Positions 23,239 to 36,415 are shown, counted from the first letter of the stretch. The stretch is 64,000 nt of DNA from Ricinus communis (GCF_019578655.1 NC_063263.1:2666001-2730000), one strand, 5' to 3'. Notes: generated from the letters alone by a model not told the origin. A program made the numbers and translations.

Positions 23239-25058
23239 AAAGTCAAGATATTGGTGCAGAGCTAAGACTTGACGTTATTTACGTAAAGCAAGCTGCCTCT
23301 TTTGGACTGGGCGTTTCCATTCCAGGGCACGAGAAGTCTGAGCTTCATTTCTTTGCATTACTTAACGACAAACCTAATTAATTAATTAATTAAATTAGCA
23401 ACCTCCTAACCTCACCTACCCTCTTAAGTTTGGTTAATGTTAGTTTCTGCTTCCTTCAATTACTTATCAATTTTGTAAAATAAGAAAATTTTATGATGTT
23501 CAGTTTCTATTATTTTCAAGCCAGAAGAATGAAGGTCAACTTAAAATTTTGGTTTTTTGTTGACTATTTGGCTTGCAATTTACACGTACGTAAACATACG
23601 TAGAAATTACGTGTCATTCGATTGAAATAATATTTGTTTTTTAATTTTCTATAAATCTACAATTTATGTGTGGCAGTTGAACTAAATTTTTTTAATTAAA
23701 TTCTTAAAATATAAAACAAATAAAATTTACATAAATGACAAAGTCCTGTTCGAATATGAAAATCCGAGCCGTTTGAACTTAAATTTAATGGTGCAATTTG
23801 TTTTCACTTTTTACTACTGACTATGTTTAACAAATAGAAAGAAAAAAAATATTGAAAGTGAAAAGAATAGCTTTTAATATTTTTTTCTTTTCCAAAAAAT
23901 AATGTTTTTTCAGAATTTTTTTTTCAGAACCTCATTTTGAAGACTTATAATAATACCTTCAATTCTTAATAAAAATTTACAACCTATACATCAAATTAAA
24001 GACGTCATAGAATACTTTCAAAAAATCCATAATCATGCCATTTCGTTAATATATAAAGTTATTTAACACGAAAATAGACCAAAAAATTTACTAACATCTT
24101 TAATAAAAGAGATAAACTAACATATAATTTTTACGAACACTTATAATATAATCATATTTGTAGAAACCGAGCAACTAGACTCTGATATTCATGATGAATA
24201 AATTAACTAAAAAATTAATTTTAAAATCTTTCATAAATAAAATAAATACAGATCATATAATAAATCTGAACTATTAATAGTGCGATTTAAAATATATGAG
24301 ATCTAAGGTTACCTTCAACAACAAAAAAAAATTGAATCACGAATACTAATACAATAATCAACAACTAACAAAAATAGGAAGGATGCATACAATCATATTG
24401 GAACTACAAATTAAGAATCAATTCGTTCACAATTGAAGAACCTTGATCACAAAGAGTTTATTTTTAGTATTGTGCTTTTTATAATTGTATAATATTCTTT
24501 ATATTATGCATATATTATACAGAATATTATAGAAAATTAATTAATTATCTACTATTGACCATAAAAATGTTGAGGTTTAAATCCCGTTAGAGTTAAGTTG
24601 GGTTAAAAAATAGATTGGGTTAACTTATTATGGGTATATAATTCGCCCAAAAATTTAATAATGTTGTTCGTCAAACCTTAGTGGTTATTGTCTTGTTTAT
24701 AATTACTTCGCCATCTGAGCTAACTAATAAAAGAAAATACCATATATCTGAAAATAGATAACTCAAACCTTAAAGTCATAGTTTAAATTGAAAAATACCA
24801 CATATTTTGTATGGGAGAAGGTGACAAAAGAAATGCTAACGTCATGAAGGTGATGTCACAGTTATGATCTTTTTAGTTTAAGCATCTTGTTCGTCATTAT
24901 GGGCACATCAATTTCACCAAAAGAGAAAAGAAAAAAGAGAAAATAAAAGAGTAGCTTAAACACAATCCTTTTGAGTAGCGAGAGAAAGCATTCCCACACA
25001 AAAACATCACTTACGTATTCTTAAATTTTGAAGACTCTCAAATATAAAGAAATAGAAA

Positions 25059-28000
25059 ATGGGAGAGATGGTTGAAGAGGTGCCTCTCCATAGCCATGGC
25101 GTCAACTATGTCCCGAGCCCGAGCCCTCTGTCGTCCCTTCATGTCATCACTATTGCAGCGGGTGGCTCGATGAGAGAGACACCGACAAGTACAGACAACA
25201 ACCATGATAATATTAGCCACGCAGAGGCCAATCCACAAGATGCTTGGCTACCTGTTACAGAATCAAGAAATGGCAACACTTGCACTTCCATATTTCATTT
25301 GCTTTCTTCTGGAATTGGGTTTCAAGCTCTTCTGCTTCCCGTTGCCTTCTCCACTCTGGGATGGTAAGCTTTTACTTTCTTTTCTCTTTTCTTTCTTTTG
25401 CACTGTATAGGCATACATGTATGCTCTTTGAAGCAACGTTTGTGGTCCAAGTCATGTTTGGTAACTCAAATTTGTCTCAGTTTGTCCATTCCATTCTAAC
25501 TTATAATTTTCTACTTGTTACTATGGTTACATGGTTTCACAGTTCAAGTTCTGCACATATTAACAAATTTACAAATTTTATAATCATAAACTATATTTAG
25601 AGTTAATAATAACAACAATAATAATAATAAATATATAATAATAATAATAATAAAGATTTGATTATCTTGGAATTATATACTAACAAGCTACACTACCAAT
25701 ATAAGACAACATAAAATTAGGCCTATAAAAGAATCTGTAATTCATCATTTTTTTTTTGAACATATTTAAGAATCACTCTTAAATATATTTTATTATTATT
25801 GTTTACTTTTTTTTTATTTCTTTAAAAAGTTATATCCTTTATTTATTTATTTTCTATTTTGTTAATAAAAAGATTTAATCAAAGAGTAGAATAAAAAAAT
25901 ATTATTAAACACATATATTTTAAGATAAATTAAAATAAAAAAATAATTATTTATAATTTAGAAAAACAGACAAAAATTAAGTCTTGAATCTGCAAAAAGA
26001 GTAGGGTCTCTTTAGCAGTATCTTCGAATTACCAGTGAATTTAGAGGAACCGAACCATTTGAAAGGAATTATTAAGAATCCAAATAAAACAATTAAGAGT
26101 CAAGCTTTTAAATAATGATATGTTAGGTAGTTAAATATAAAACACTTTATTATAAAACAGATTAGAAACTAATTTCATATCCGTAGATAACTCGGCAAAT
26201 TTTGATCTTCTCAAGAAAACAAGAAAAAGAAAAACTCACAAAATTTAATGAAGTGTTTATAATGTTTGACACGTATATCAAAAACTCATGCGGTCGGTGA
26301 TAAAGTAAAATCACTCTAAAAATAAACTTTCTGCTTTATTCTTTTTATTGTCTGAATAAATTTTTTATTCAATTTATTTTTCTCGAGAAAAGAATCAACT
26401 ATCGATATCTTTGATAAGTATGTATTTAAATTTTTTATCATTTAATTATTTTAATATTTATTTTTTAATATAAAATATATAATATCTAAATATTTTTTAT
26501 GTAATTTTATTTAACACATTGGTAGGCACGGGATATAGTTATATTTATTATTAAAAAATAAAATTTAAATATTTATTAAATTAATTAAAAAAATTTAAAA
26601 TGTTAAAATATATAATTTACTGAATTTTATTAAATTAAATTAAAAATTAAAATATTAAATTAATATTTTGTTATATTTTTTTCAGTTTTCTCTTTATTAT
26701 GCATGCTTTCTTTCTATACAAGAGAGTATTAAAAGAGAAAAAAAGAATTAGTAGAACCAGAATCCGAGTGACCGATACTCTGTGTAGCTATTATTATTGA
26801 TCTGTTTAGGAAGAAAGTTGTCACTTAACCCATATGAAAAATCTAAGCAGATCGAAAGCGGCGGTGGTACAATTTCACCGGCCAAAGAGAAAAATTAATA
26901 GTGGTTTTAAATTTTTTTTTTAAAAATATTAATTTTTATTTTTGAATAAAAACTATTTAAAGTAGGACTTTATATCTCATAGCTATGCAACTAATTCCAA
27001 ACTAAAAATTAATCGCATTCACCTATTACAGGAAACATACATCAAAAATAGATTTTGAAATCGAGGAATCTTATTCTAAAAAATATTTTTAAAATAATTG
27101 AATAAAAATCTAAAAATTATTCTGAAGTATTTTATTTTTATTTCCACTAAAATTGAAAGTCTTCAATACTCTTAGCACTAGAATGAATTCTTCGGATAAG
27201 AAAAGAAAAGGATTGAAATTATATTCTCAATTCTAAGACGTATAAAATGTGCTCTACAATAATTCATTGTGGGATTGACTTTTTCATTTATATGATTTAA
27301 ACAAATTTGAAAAGGGTGCATCGATGTCTTTTTTTGACTTTCTTATATAAAAGGTAATATATTCTAAGTTTTAGTGCCTTTTAGTAACGAATGAGGAAAA
27401 TCCTTAAATTAATAATCATGTGAATCATTGATCAAAATTTCCATATTGGTTGTCCCCTCAAAAACATTTGATAGTGGTTGAGTCCTACTTGGCCACACAG
27501 CCGTCAAACAAATTTTAAAAAATAAGTTTTAAGATCTTTATTTAGTGAATTTATTTTTAATTTTTTAAAATATATTTTTATTGATTTATATTTGAAAAAA
27601 CATCTATTTATTTGTATTTTTATAATTTTTAGGATTTTTAAATTTTTTTAAAATATTTTACCCACTGCAGTTTAAAGATTTGATGCTAATTTCTCATTTT
27701 GCTTTTGGATAGAAAGAATGGAATAAAGGAAATAAAAGGGAGAAGGGGTAGGGATAGAAAACTGGAGAGAGATTTGGTTTTGAGTGAAAAGTGTGTGGAC
27801 TCAAATGCATTGGAGAAAAAAGAAGTTTCTTTTGTTTGCTGATGTAACCAAATATACACAAATTTATACCCAAGAAAGTATAGTGTATGTGTACATAGAA
27901 TAATTGAACAAAATAATTATTTTCCTAAAATATTTCTTTTCTTTTCTTCCTTTCAACATCAAATCTAAAATATTGGCATGATTTATCAATAGGGTGTCAA

Positions 28001-28356
28001 AACGTGTTCGTGGATCATATTTTTGTCGGATTGAACTATTCATGTGATAAGATTAGGGTCAATTTTAACTCTGACACGGTACGAATTTTTTATAGGTAAC
28101 ACGAATACGCACAACACGTTTATTTAAATGGATTGTATATGGATCATAAATCTAACATGACCAGCTTAATTTATTATATTAATGACATAAAATTTCATAT
28201 ATTTAAAATGTAAAAAAATTATAAACTGCATAATCAATTTTATTCTTAATTAATAAATTTTAAAAAAATTTGTAAAATTAAAAATATAAATAAAATGATT
28301 ATCTTTTGAAAGCAATTTTAAAACACAATGTCAAATAGAAATACTTGATGTGAACC

Positions 28357-28392
<36 letters not shown>

Positions 28393-28781
28393 TTTTTTTT
28401 TTTTTAACTCCTTTCCCATTTAGACATGATATATAAGGATGCTTCTAGGAAAATATAAGTCTTGAAAATAATTTTGCAATTTCTTAGTAATACACTATGA
28501 ATTTCGCTCGTTAGCCACACCTAATTATATATGGTAATTGACATAGATAATAGCGTTAAATATAATTGAAGTATAAAACCATTTTTTTTGAAATAGTCCT
28601 GTTATTTAGACTTAATTATTAAAAAAAATTTTGAATTTTAATCATTTTCTAGAATTGTCTAATTTTTATAATTTTTTCAGAAAATGTAATAAACGAAGAC
28701 GTTAGAAATTCAGTAATATAAAAACCTAACAAAATAAAGGATAACTCTTATTTATATTAGGTGTATAACTCATAAAAAATA

Positions 28782-28819
<38 letters not shown>

Positions 28820-31238
28820 CTACTATTAAATAATTAATATGATTTTAATTATTTAAAATTATTAAATATGTGTTTTTATTTATTATATCAATATAAAGAT
28901 GAGACATGCACTTAAATTAGGTTCAAAATTATATCAAATTTCAATAATTTGTGCTAATGTGGCATGCGATATTTAAAATAGAAAAAAAAAAGATGAGTCA
29001 GAATACTAATTTATTCAAACACCACAAAATTTAAAAATGAATTTCTTTTCTTTTAGTTTTCTCAGTACCCATAATACAAGCAATTCATACAAATTTTCTC
29101 AGCAACCAAACAAATAACTAATACAAATTATTTTTCTTCTCTACATCCAAGCAAGACATACAAATTCTAATCTTGGAAATTGAAGTTCAAATCTCTTAAA
29201 AGAAAAGTGAGCTAGAGCATGAATAATTCTTAAAACACACTGCACAATTCAAATTTCTCTAAAAACAAAAATGGAGAAAAAAATTTTCTTATTATGAAAA
29301 AAAAATGCTATATTTCCCTTTGGCTTTCCTACTGAATCAATTGACAATTGAACACACTTCTAAGACTTACCCGACGTTATATACATTGATGTCTCTCTAG
29401 TCACCACTCTCCATCCTGCCGTTGATGGATTTTCCTCCGCCATAAAACATAATAAGAGTAATAAAATTATGTTCTTGTTCAGGAAGGGAATTTAAAAGAA
29501 CTAAAAGTACAATTTATAATTAAAAGAGATAGAAAGAAATTTTTGTATAAATTGTTGAATTATCAATTTTTATTTTATTTCTAATTTCATAATTATAGTC
29601 AGCTGAAGTATTGCAGGTCATGGGGCATCATATGTTTATCACTAGCATTTGGATGGCAGCTCTATACAATATGGCTTCTCCTTCATCTTCACGAGCATGT
29701 CCCTGGAACACGCTATAGCAGATATCTTCAACTTTCCATCGTTGCCTTTGGTTAGTAAATAAACTTGTGCTAAGCTCAAATGTAAATTCTTAAATTTATA
29801 TCTAAACTGTAATTTATTGTTTTTTTTTTCTCAGGTCCAAAAATAGGGAAGGTGCTAGCAATATTCCCAGTAATGTACTTATCAGGAGGCACATGTGTGG
29901 TACTGATTATAACAGGAAGTAAGATAATGGAGCTTTTATTTGAAACAATACATAACAGTGAATCCAAGTCATTGGCTGGGACTGGGTGGTTCTTCGTTTT
30001 CACTTGTTTAGCTATAATCTTGGCTCAACGTCCTAACTTGAATTCCATTGCTGGGATCTCTCTCATTGCTGCAATTACAGCCTTTGGATATTACACCCTA
30101 ATTTGGGTATCAACTGTCTCCAAGGATAGACCTACTGGTACTTCTCATTCCCCATTACAAGCAGGCAGATTTGATATGGCTAGACTTAGTGACATCTTGA
30201 TTGCGCTTGGGATCATCATGCTTTCTTTTAGGGGTCACAATCTCATTCTTGAGATTCAGGTAAATTTTTAAGGCATTTTTCTGATGTATTATACCATAAA
30301 ATTAGAAAACTAACAAATAAAGAGTAGTTGTAAAATTTGAAATACGTAGCTCACTCTTTCATTAACTAAATATATAACACTCACAATACTTATTACTCAT
30401 CCAATGATTCACTGGATTTTTCAACTTTCTATGGAATTGGTTCTTTTATTTTTGCTTGTGTGAGACTAAATTGTTGATATTGATGCAGGGGACACTACCA
30501 TCTAGTTCAAAACATCCATCGTATAAACCAATGTGGAGAGCAGTGCTCATATCTTACATTCTGATAGCTATGTGCTTATTTCCCCTTGTAATAGTAGGCT
30601 TTTGGGCTTACGGAAATAAGGTAATTTGCATCAACTCTGTAAATTGCGACATAGACCTATAAGTTGCCAATTGCAAATATTATTAAAAATGAAGTAATTG
30701 TGAACAATAAACTTCTGCATATGCTAACAATTTGCTTCAATTTATGGTGCAGTTACCTAAAAAAATAGGAAGCATGAGCATGTTCTTGCAATTCTACAGC
30801 CAAAATGCCTCAAAATCCATAAAGATCACACTATATAGTTTGGTACTTGCAAACTGCTTAAGTTCATTCCAAATCTATGCAGTACCAGTTTTTGACAATT
30901 TGGAATTGAGATACACTAGCATCAAGAACAAAAGATGCTCGCGCCGGATTCGGACAGCTCTGCGCCTATTTTTTGGAGGATTAGCATTCTTTGTGGCAGT
31001 CGCATTCCCATTTTTACCAAGTCTAGCAGCTATAATAGGAGGAATGGCATTACCTCTAACATTTGTGTATCCTTGCTTCATGTGGATTTCAATCAAGAAA
31101 CCTGATAAGGTTAGTCCCATGTGGTGGTTTAACTTGGGGCTAGGTTGCTTAGGCTTAGTTTTGAGTGTTTTACTAGTAATAGCGGCAGTTTGGAACTTAG
31201 CTACCAAAGGGTTACATGCTAACTTCTTCAGGCCTTAG
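25059..31238 (+). CDS. second LHT8-like amino acid transporter, five exons
   Basis: Same AAAP amino acid permease family and exon plan as the gene at 3302-6239. Exons are 25059-25363, 29617-29750, 29835-30259, 30489-30620 and 30753-31238, all with GT and AG ends, giving 493 residues. Exons 4 and 5 have exactly the same lengths as in the first gene (132 and 486 bp), and splice phases agree at every junction. Shared blocks include NPQDAWLPVTESRNGN, PNLNSIAGISLI, FRGHNLILEIQ and SSFQIYAVPVFDNLE. The N-terminal tail is short (about 60 residues before NPQDAW) and lacks the TPRIS repeats of the first gene. Roughly ten membrane spans are predicted and the reading frame is intact. Intron 1 is 4253 bp against 89 bp in the first gene. 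Several loop regions differ, for example after the third span and at the start of exon 5, so substrate range may have diverged (inference). Confidence 0.93.
28361..28391. repeat. (CT)n microsatellite in intron 1
   Basis: About 15 CT units followed by a poly-T run, within intron 1 of the second LHT8-like gene. A pyrimidine tract this far from the acceptor has no evident splicing role. Confidence 0.9.
28786..28815. repeat. (TA)n microsatellite in intron 1
   Basis: About 15 TA units inside the long first intron of the second LHT8-like gene. Confidence 0.85.
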
Positions 31239-31657
31239 ATGATAAAAATCTTAACACTTAACATAGTTCCTTCCTTAAAGGGAGTTTTTGCAGTCAATAA
31301 TAAATGGTACTGACTGCTTGTCAAATAGTATCAAACTCTGAACTTGAATATTACATGGTATCTAATGAAGCCAAATACTTATGGAATGAGATTTCCTCTA
31401 TGGATGTGTATGATGCATCTTAATTCTTAATATATCTCAATCTTTTTAAGCATTTAACAGGCCCTACGTACTTCCAATATTCCTGACCACCAATTTGTTA
31501 TTTCTATCAAATTAGTGAATTTATATATTTATTGGTCCTCTTTAGCATGGCTTGTGATTTAAAAAAAAAAGTATAAGAAAATACACGTACACATTATATT
31601 CTATTTTTTTTATATTCTTTGTAATTAGTTAGTTATATAAATATTTGGTTATATTTG
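31239..31657 (+). other. 3' flank of the second LHT8-like gene
   Basis: Untranslated and intergenic DNA between the stop codon and a copia LTR. AATAAA at 31299-31304, about 60 bp after the stop, is a plausible polyadenylation signal. No other feature was recognised. Confidence 0.5.
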
Positions 31658-31847
31658 TGTTGGCATGATAGCCGTAGTGTTTTTGTCTTTCTATGAGGTG
31701 TCCCCTTAATAGTGGATATTATTTAGTTTGTTAGGTGTTTCTTTTTTTATTAAATGTTATATTCCTTTGAGGGTATGTTCATTGAATAAGAAAATTTTTT
31801 TCTCCATTTCTTTGCTTCACCGCAATCTGAGAAATTTAGAGTGTTCA
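31658..31847 (+). repeat. probable 5' LTR of copia element C
   Basis: Starts TGTTGGCATGATAGCC and ends TTCA immediately before AGGTATCAACG, which resembles a decayed primer binding site (GGTATCA retained). A length of 190 bp is short but within the copia range. No second LTR is present to confirm the ends, so the boundaries are inferred. Confidence 0.5.
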
Positions 31848-32128
31848 AGGTATCAACGTAGAATTTGATCTGATAAGAAAACCTAATTCTATTCTTGATT
31901 GAGTTAATTCACGATGAGTGATGAAGAAAGATTTGAGCAAGAGAGGAGATTCAAGTTGCGGCTAAAAAGATAATGAACTAGAAAGCTAGACCCTATAACA
32001 CAATGGCAACCCTCTTTTTCTACAGAGCAACGACTATCCAGGAATGGTATTGGTATCAATTGCACTTATAGGTAAGAACTATCTAGCCTGGAAGAGCTAA
32101 GAAAATTGCTTTAGGTGCTAACGTTAAG

Positions 32129-32830
32129 TTGGAATTAGATAATGGAGATTGTGGGATACCGGATCCAACTTCCCCTATAACATCATGGATTCTGAATTCA
32201 ATTTCAAGAGATATTTTGGATGCCTTTATCTATGCTAGTAGGGCCAGAAAACTGTGGTGTGAAAGTATCGAACCTCTGATTTATCAATTATATAGGGAAA
32301 TTAGCTCGATTACTCGGGGAATCATGATTGTAGATTAATACTACAATAAATTGAAAAGGCTGTGGGACGATTTGAGTTATGTTTTACCTACACTTATATG
32401 TAACTATGGAAACCGCCAGTGTGGAGTTTCTAAGAAAGTCTCAGATGTGACTTCATTAAATAGAGTAATGCAGCCTTTAATGGAATTGAATGATAATTAT
32501 AATAGCGTAAGAAACCAAGTTTTAGTAATGGACCCATTGCCTTTTGTCAACAAGGCATACTCATTGGTTTAGAGAGTTGAGAAACATAGAGAGGTTCAAT
32601 TGAATTTTAATGAGGGACTTGAGAATGTTGTTTTGACTGCTAGGACACAAAATTACAAAAAAAGGAGCATGCAGAGGACAGAAACCAACAAGGTGGTGGT
32701 GGTAAAGGCAATAAGAATGATCTTCATTGTGACTACTGTAATATGAATGGTCACACACAAAGGGTACTTGTTTTAGAACCCACAGGCATCCCAACTAGTA
32801 TAAGGATATGAAGGAATCAAAGGGGTAATC
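32129..32830 (+). pseudogene. copia element C gag
   Basis: Retrotransposon gag of the UBN2 type. Visible blocks are WILNSISRDILDAFIYASRAR, LIYQLYREISSITRG, YYNKLKRLWDDLSYVLP, NRVMQPLMELNDNYNSVRNQ, and VMDPLPFVNKAYSLV. Single stops separate them at about 32336 and 32570. The C-terminal part is frame-shifted and a clear zinc knuckle was not found. Confidence 0.8.
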
Positions 32831-33078
32831 AGGTGGAAGGAACCTAAAGATGGCTCAACACTGGGTACTCCTTTTAATTGGATGACTAGAATTCTATTGC
32901 TAAGACAAAGACCCTCTGTCAAACATCAACAATGTGGACCTGAGCAACCTCATTTAGCAGATAATGAAGATTATGAAAGAAAAAGGGCCAATGAGAGGTA
33001 ATCTTATAAGTTTTGCTCATTTTAAGGATTATGCAGGTATAATACTCGACCTAAATTATGCATTGGCTTCTAATATGA

Positions 33079-33345
33079 ATGCATTTAGACTTATTTGGAA
33101 CTTGGATTGTTGATTTTGGAGCCTCAATTCATATATGCAATGATATAAACTTAATCCAAGAACCCAAAAGACTTACATTACCTACAAAAAATCATTTATC
33201 AAATGGAACAACTAAATTTGTTTGCACTATTGGCAAAATTTCTTTAAGTCAGAATATTTGTTTGGCCAATGTGTTGTATAACCCTAGTTTCGAATTCAAT
33301 CTTCCTCTAGTGAGTAAACTTTCAAAAAACTGCATAAACTAAATT
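33079..33345 (+). pseudogene. copia element C protease
   Basis: An 87-codon block with the active-site region WIVDFGASIHICND. The family pattern D-S-G-A is D-F-G-A here, so the Ser is replaced. The block continues through LANVLYNPSFEFNLPLVSKL, the usual C-terminal half of a copia protease, and then ends at a stop. Confidence 0.75.
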
Positions 33346-33749
33346 CATGTTTTTACCATTATCATTGCTTTTTGCAGGACCTGCAAACTGAGGAGGTGCT
33401 AGAAGTTGGTAGATTACCAAGGATATTATACATCCTAGACAAGTTTTCTTTCACTCCTAAGGTTTTAAAACTAAATACTTTACTTTGTAATTTAGTAAAC
33501 ATGAGTGAAACTTGATCTATACCATCAAAAGTTACATACTCTTGTTTGAACCTTTTCTCATCGATAATATTACAGAACAAACTATGTCTATTAGGCACAA
33601 AAGACTTGATCATGGATCTATTACAGTCCTTAAGCATTTGCTCTTCATTTATGATTGTACGAATTTATCATTGCATGTATAATTTTTTTTCCAAGGTTTG
33701 AACAACATAGATTACTTTCACTATTAGTTCAATTCACATAAATTCCATT

Positions 33750-34330
33750 TTTCAGTTGATACATGTGGATTTATGAGGACCTTACAGACAAAGAAACATT
33801 ATTGGTGGTCACTATATGATTACTGTTATGGATGATTTTAGCAGGGCAACTTAGAGTCTTTTAGTTGCTCATAAGAGTCAAACTTGTGAAATTTTTTTAA
33901 AACCTTTTCTCAAATGATAAAAACCTAGTTTAGGAAGAAAGTACAGACTCTTAGGTCAGATAATGGCAATGAGTTCTTGAGTACTGCATTTCAAACATTG
34001 TTGCATAACTTAGGAATTCAAGATTAAAAATCGTGTGTCTATACTCCTCAGTAGAATGAAGTTGTAAAAAGAAAACACAAGCCTCTTCTTGAATTGGCAA
34101 GATCCTTCATGTTCCAATCTAATCTTTGAAATTTTTTTTGGAGTTATTCTCTTCTCATAGCCACCTAAATAGTAAACAAACTACCCACTTCACTTCTTGA
34201 TTGGGAAAGCCCATATAAGATCCTTTATAACAAAAATGCATATTATGAAACTCTTAAGGGTTTTGGATGTCACTGTTTTGCCAAGCCATACAAAGATAAA
34301 TGTTCCTTAAAGCCTTTAAATGTAAAAAGC
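33750..34330 (+). pseudogene. copia element C integrase pieces
   Basis: Across frames I see LIHVDL and GPYRQR, GHYMITVMDDFSRAT, LLVAHKSQT, LRSDNGNEFLS, the QTLLHNLGIQ region, VYTPQ, NEVVKRKHKPLLELARSF and WESPYKILYNKN. These are the copia integrase core in order, broken by stops and shifts. The Gly-Val-Ala/Val-Glu motif near the third catalytic residue now reads NEVVKR. Confidence 0.7.
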
Positions 34331-34859
34331 ATATAAAGTATATGATCTAGAAAATCACCAAGTTTTTACTTCTAGGAATGTGATTTTTCATAAACCTCAC
34401 AAATTGATTTTGGTCTATCTTTACCTCTACGAACATCCTTACCATTGATTTTCCACATGAACATCATTCAATTTCAACTCATGACCATATAATTGAGTCA
34501 ACCTCTGGTATAGATCATCCAAGTTCACCTGACATAAGTACCTCTTCAGACTCAATCACTCTTCAACCTTCACCTCCCATTGCTCCTATTAGACACAAGA
34601 GTAGAGTTAGAATTTAACTTGCATGGCTAAATTATTTTGTTACTAGTTGTACATTTTCCAAGTCTCTACCAAGTGCTAGCACCATCTCTAAGGCTCCAAA
34701 CCTTCTCAACGCTTTACTTTACACACTACTCACTTACCCTTTTGTTAAAACCATTAACTTTTCATCAACATATATGAATTTTCTAGGTAATGTAATAGTA
34801 ATTCAGGAACTTAAATCCTAGAAATAAGCTTATGTTCAGAAAGAGTGGCTTGAAACAAT

Positions 34860-35175
34860 GCAAAATAGAGCTCGATACTCTTGAAAGGAATAAAACTTAG
34901 GAAATCATTAAATTACCTGAAGGGAAGCATACAATAGATTCAAACAAATTTATAAAATCACATTGAATTCGAATGGTACAACTAAGAGATGTAAGGTAAG
35001 GTTAGTTACCAAGGGCCATAACCAAATTGAGAGTGTGGATTTCTTTGATAGCTCACCACTAGTACCAAAGTTAGTCATTGTTAGAGTCCTTTTAGCTAGA
35101 TGGTCCATTCACCAAATATACATTAATAATGTTTTTCTTCACGGTTCTATTAATGAGGAACTATATATGATTTAG
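34860..35175 (+). pseudogene. copia element C reverse transcriptase, N-terminal part
   Basis: KVRLVTKGHNQIESVDFFDS, VRVLLARWSIHQIYINNVFLHG and INEELYMI match the first third of copia RT. The catalytic region is absent because the element ends at about 35175-35190. Confidence 0.75.
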
Positions 35176-36294
35176 TCTGTTCTACTCGGCTCAAAGTGGA
35201 TTCAAATAAAGAAATAGATTAGTAGTAAGGGAGATACATTGAAAAAAGAATAAAAAAGAGTCATTATAAGTTACGATTATAATCTCGCCAAATAGATTAT
35301 CTGAAAAATCAAAGAAAAAAAGAAATCAATAAGCTCTCTCAAACATAAAATTAGAGAAATCAATGAGATACCTTGCTTTAGCTCTTCGATTTATAAAGAG
35401 TAATAAAAAGAATGAACACAAAAGAACAACTTTCGATTTGAAAAGGAATGACATAAGAAATTTCCTTTGAGTAGATGATGAGAGATATGGCAGTGGAATA
35501 ATTTGTTTAGGGTTAGAGAGACTATTAATTTTTAAATTAATTATATTTTATAAAACACCTCAAAATAACAGCTCTTCTTATCTACAGAATTAAGAAACGC
35601 CGCAAAATAACACTTCCAAAATAATTAACATATATAATTTCACTGCCAAACGTCTATTTTGTTGTAATGGCATCTTGCTACACATTATAAAAATAGCAAA
35701 ATTTGTCTTAATATTTCCTACCAATTTTTCCAAGTGCTCGGATATTTCTATATATCTTCATGTTCTCATGTCTTAAAGAAGCTAATTCTACTTTCAACTC
35801 TTAAACTGTCACTATCTTATAGATATTAATTCTTATCTTGAACTCAAAATTAAGGCTCTCAAACTATAAGTTGAAGCATTTCTAATTAGATAAACTAGAA
35901 TGTACCATCCAAGAAATGTACGACATTTATTAGCTTGGAAATAGTAGTAAGGTCTACTCTTGTTGCCGTTGTTCTTTTTAGGAATTCTAATTCTAACTTT
36001 TCTTACAATGGTACATCTTGTTTAAGTACCTACTTTGAAACACATTGTCTTTGCCACTATCCATAGAACCTTGCAAATATAATATATATTAACTATTAAT
36101 ATTTTATTATAAAAAACTTAAAAATAAATCCTAAGATTCAATTATAATCGCCAATTATCTTTGCATGTCAGAAAATGAAAAGTAAATAACCAAATCTTCT
36201 CAAGATGCATTTTACCTTAGATGTTTAAAGCTCAGCTTGTATCCACCAAAAAGACCATTTATAGTAAAAGAATAATAGTGTTATGGCATGTGAT

Positions 36295-36415
36295 TTGAAA
36301 CGTTGGCCATTCACAATTTTGCCTTCTACTTTCTAGCTCACTAGCCAGTGATTTGAAATCAATTGAAACGTTGGCCATTTACAATTTTGCCTTCCACTTT
36401 CTGGCTCACTAGCCT
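36295..36415. repeat. 68-bp tandem duplication
   Basis: Two copies of a unit containing TTGAAACGTTGGCCATT, ACAATTTTGCCTTC and CTCACTAGCC lie head to tail with a 68-bp offset and only a few differences, so the duplication is fairly recent. No coding function is evident. Confidence 0.85.

Larger units (their letters stand above)
18574..25058. other. AT-rich intergenic region upstream of the second LHT8-like gene
   Basis: No gene is recognised. It holds a Tourist-like MITE (21330-21967) and a (TA)n microsatellite (23189-23231). Three islands of more balanced composition lie at about 20490-20610, 20930-21200 and 23260-23350. The last few hundred bases (24830-25058) must contain the promoter of the second transporter gene. 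No clear TATA box was seen there. Confidence 0.55.
25364..29616 (+). other. long first intron of the second LHT8-like gene
   Basis: A 4253-bp GT-AG intron, AT-rich, without a recognisable gene. It holds (CT)n at 28361-28391, (TA)n at 28786-28815 and a stretch at 27991-28120 with inverted ACGTGTT words suggestive of a small DNA transposon. A patch at 27715-27845 is richer in purines, but no coding pattern is seen. Confidence 0.7.
31658..35190 (+). mobile_element. copia retrotransposon element C, 3'-truncated
   Basis: Ty1/copia remnant in plus orientation: probable 190-bp 5' LTR (31658-31847), gag (about 32120-32830), protease (about 33090-33345), integrase core pieces (about 33750-34330) and the start of reverse transcriptase (about 34860-35175). 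It ends in RT; no RNase H or 3' LTR is visible. Stops and frameshifts are frequent throughout. It is distinct from elements A and B in gag and LTR sequence. Confidence 0.8.

Noticed and set aside
24550..24730. tRNA-like or SINE signal (A-box-like TTAGCTCAGATGGCGAAG on the minus strand and GGTTTAAATCCCG on the plus strand)
   Set aside because: The two boxes lie on opposite strands and about 150 bp apart, so they do not form a tRNA gene or a normal SINE head. No cloverleaf could be drawn.
30875..31207. 110-codon minus-strand frame in the second transporter
   Set aside because: It is antisense to exon 5 and has no recognisable pattern. The plus frame is clearly coding.
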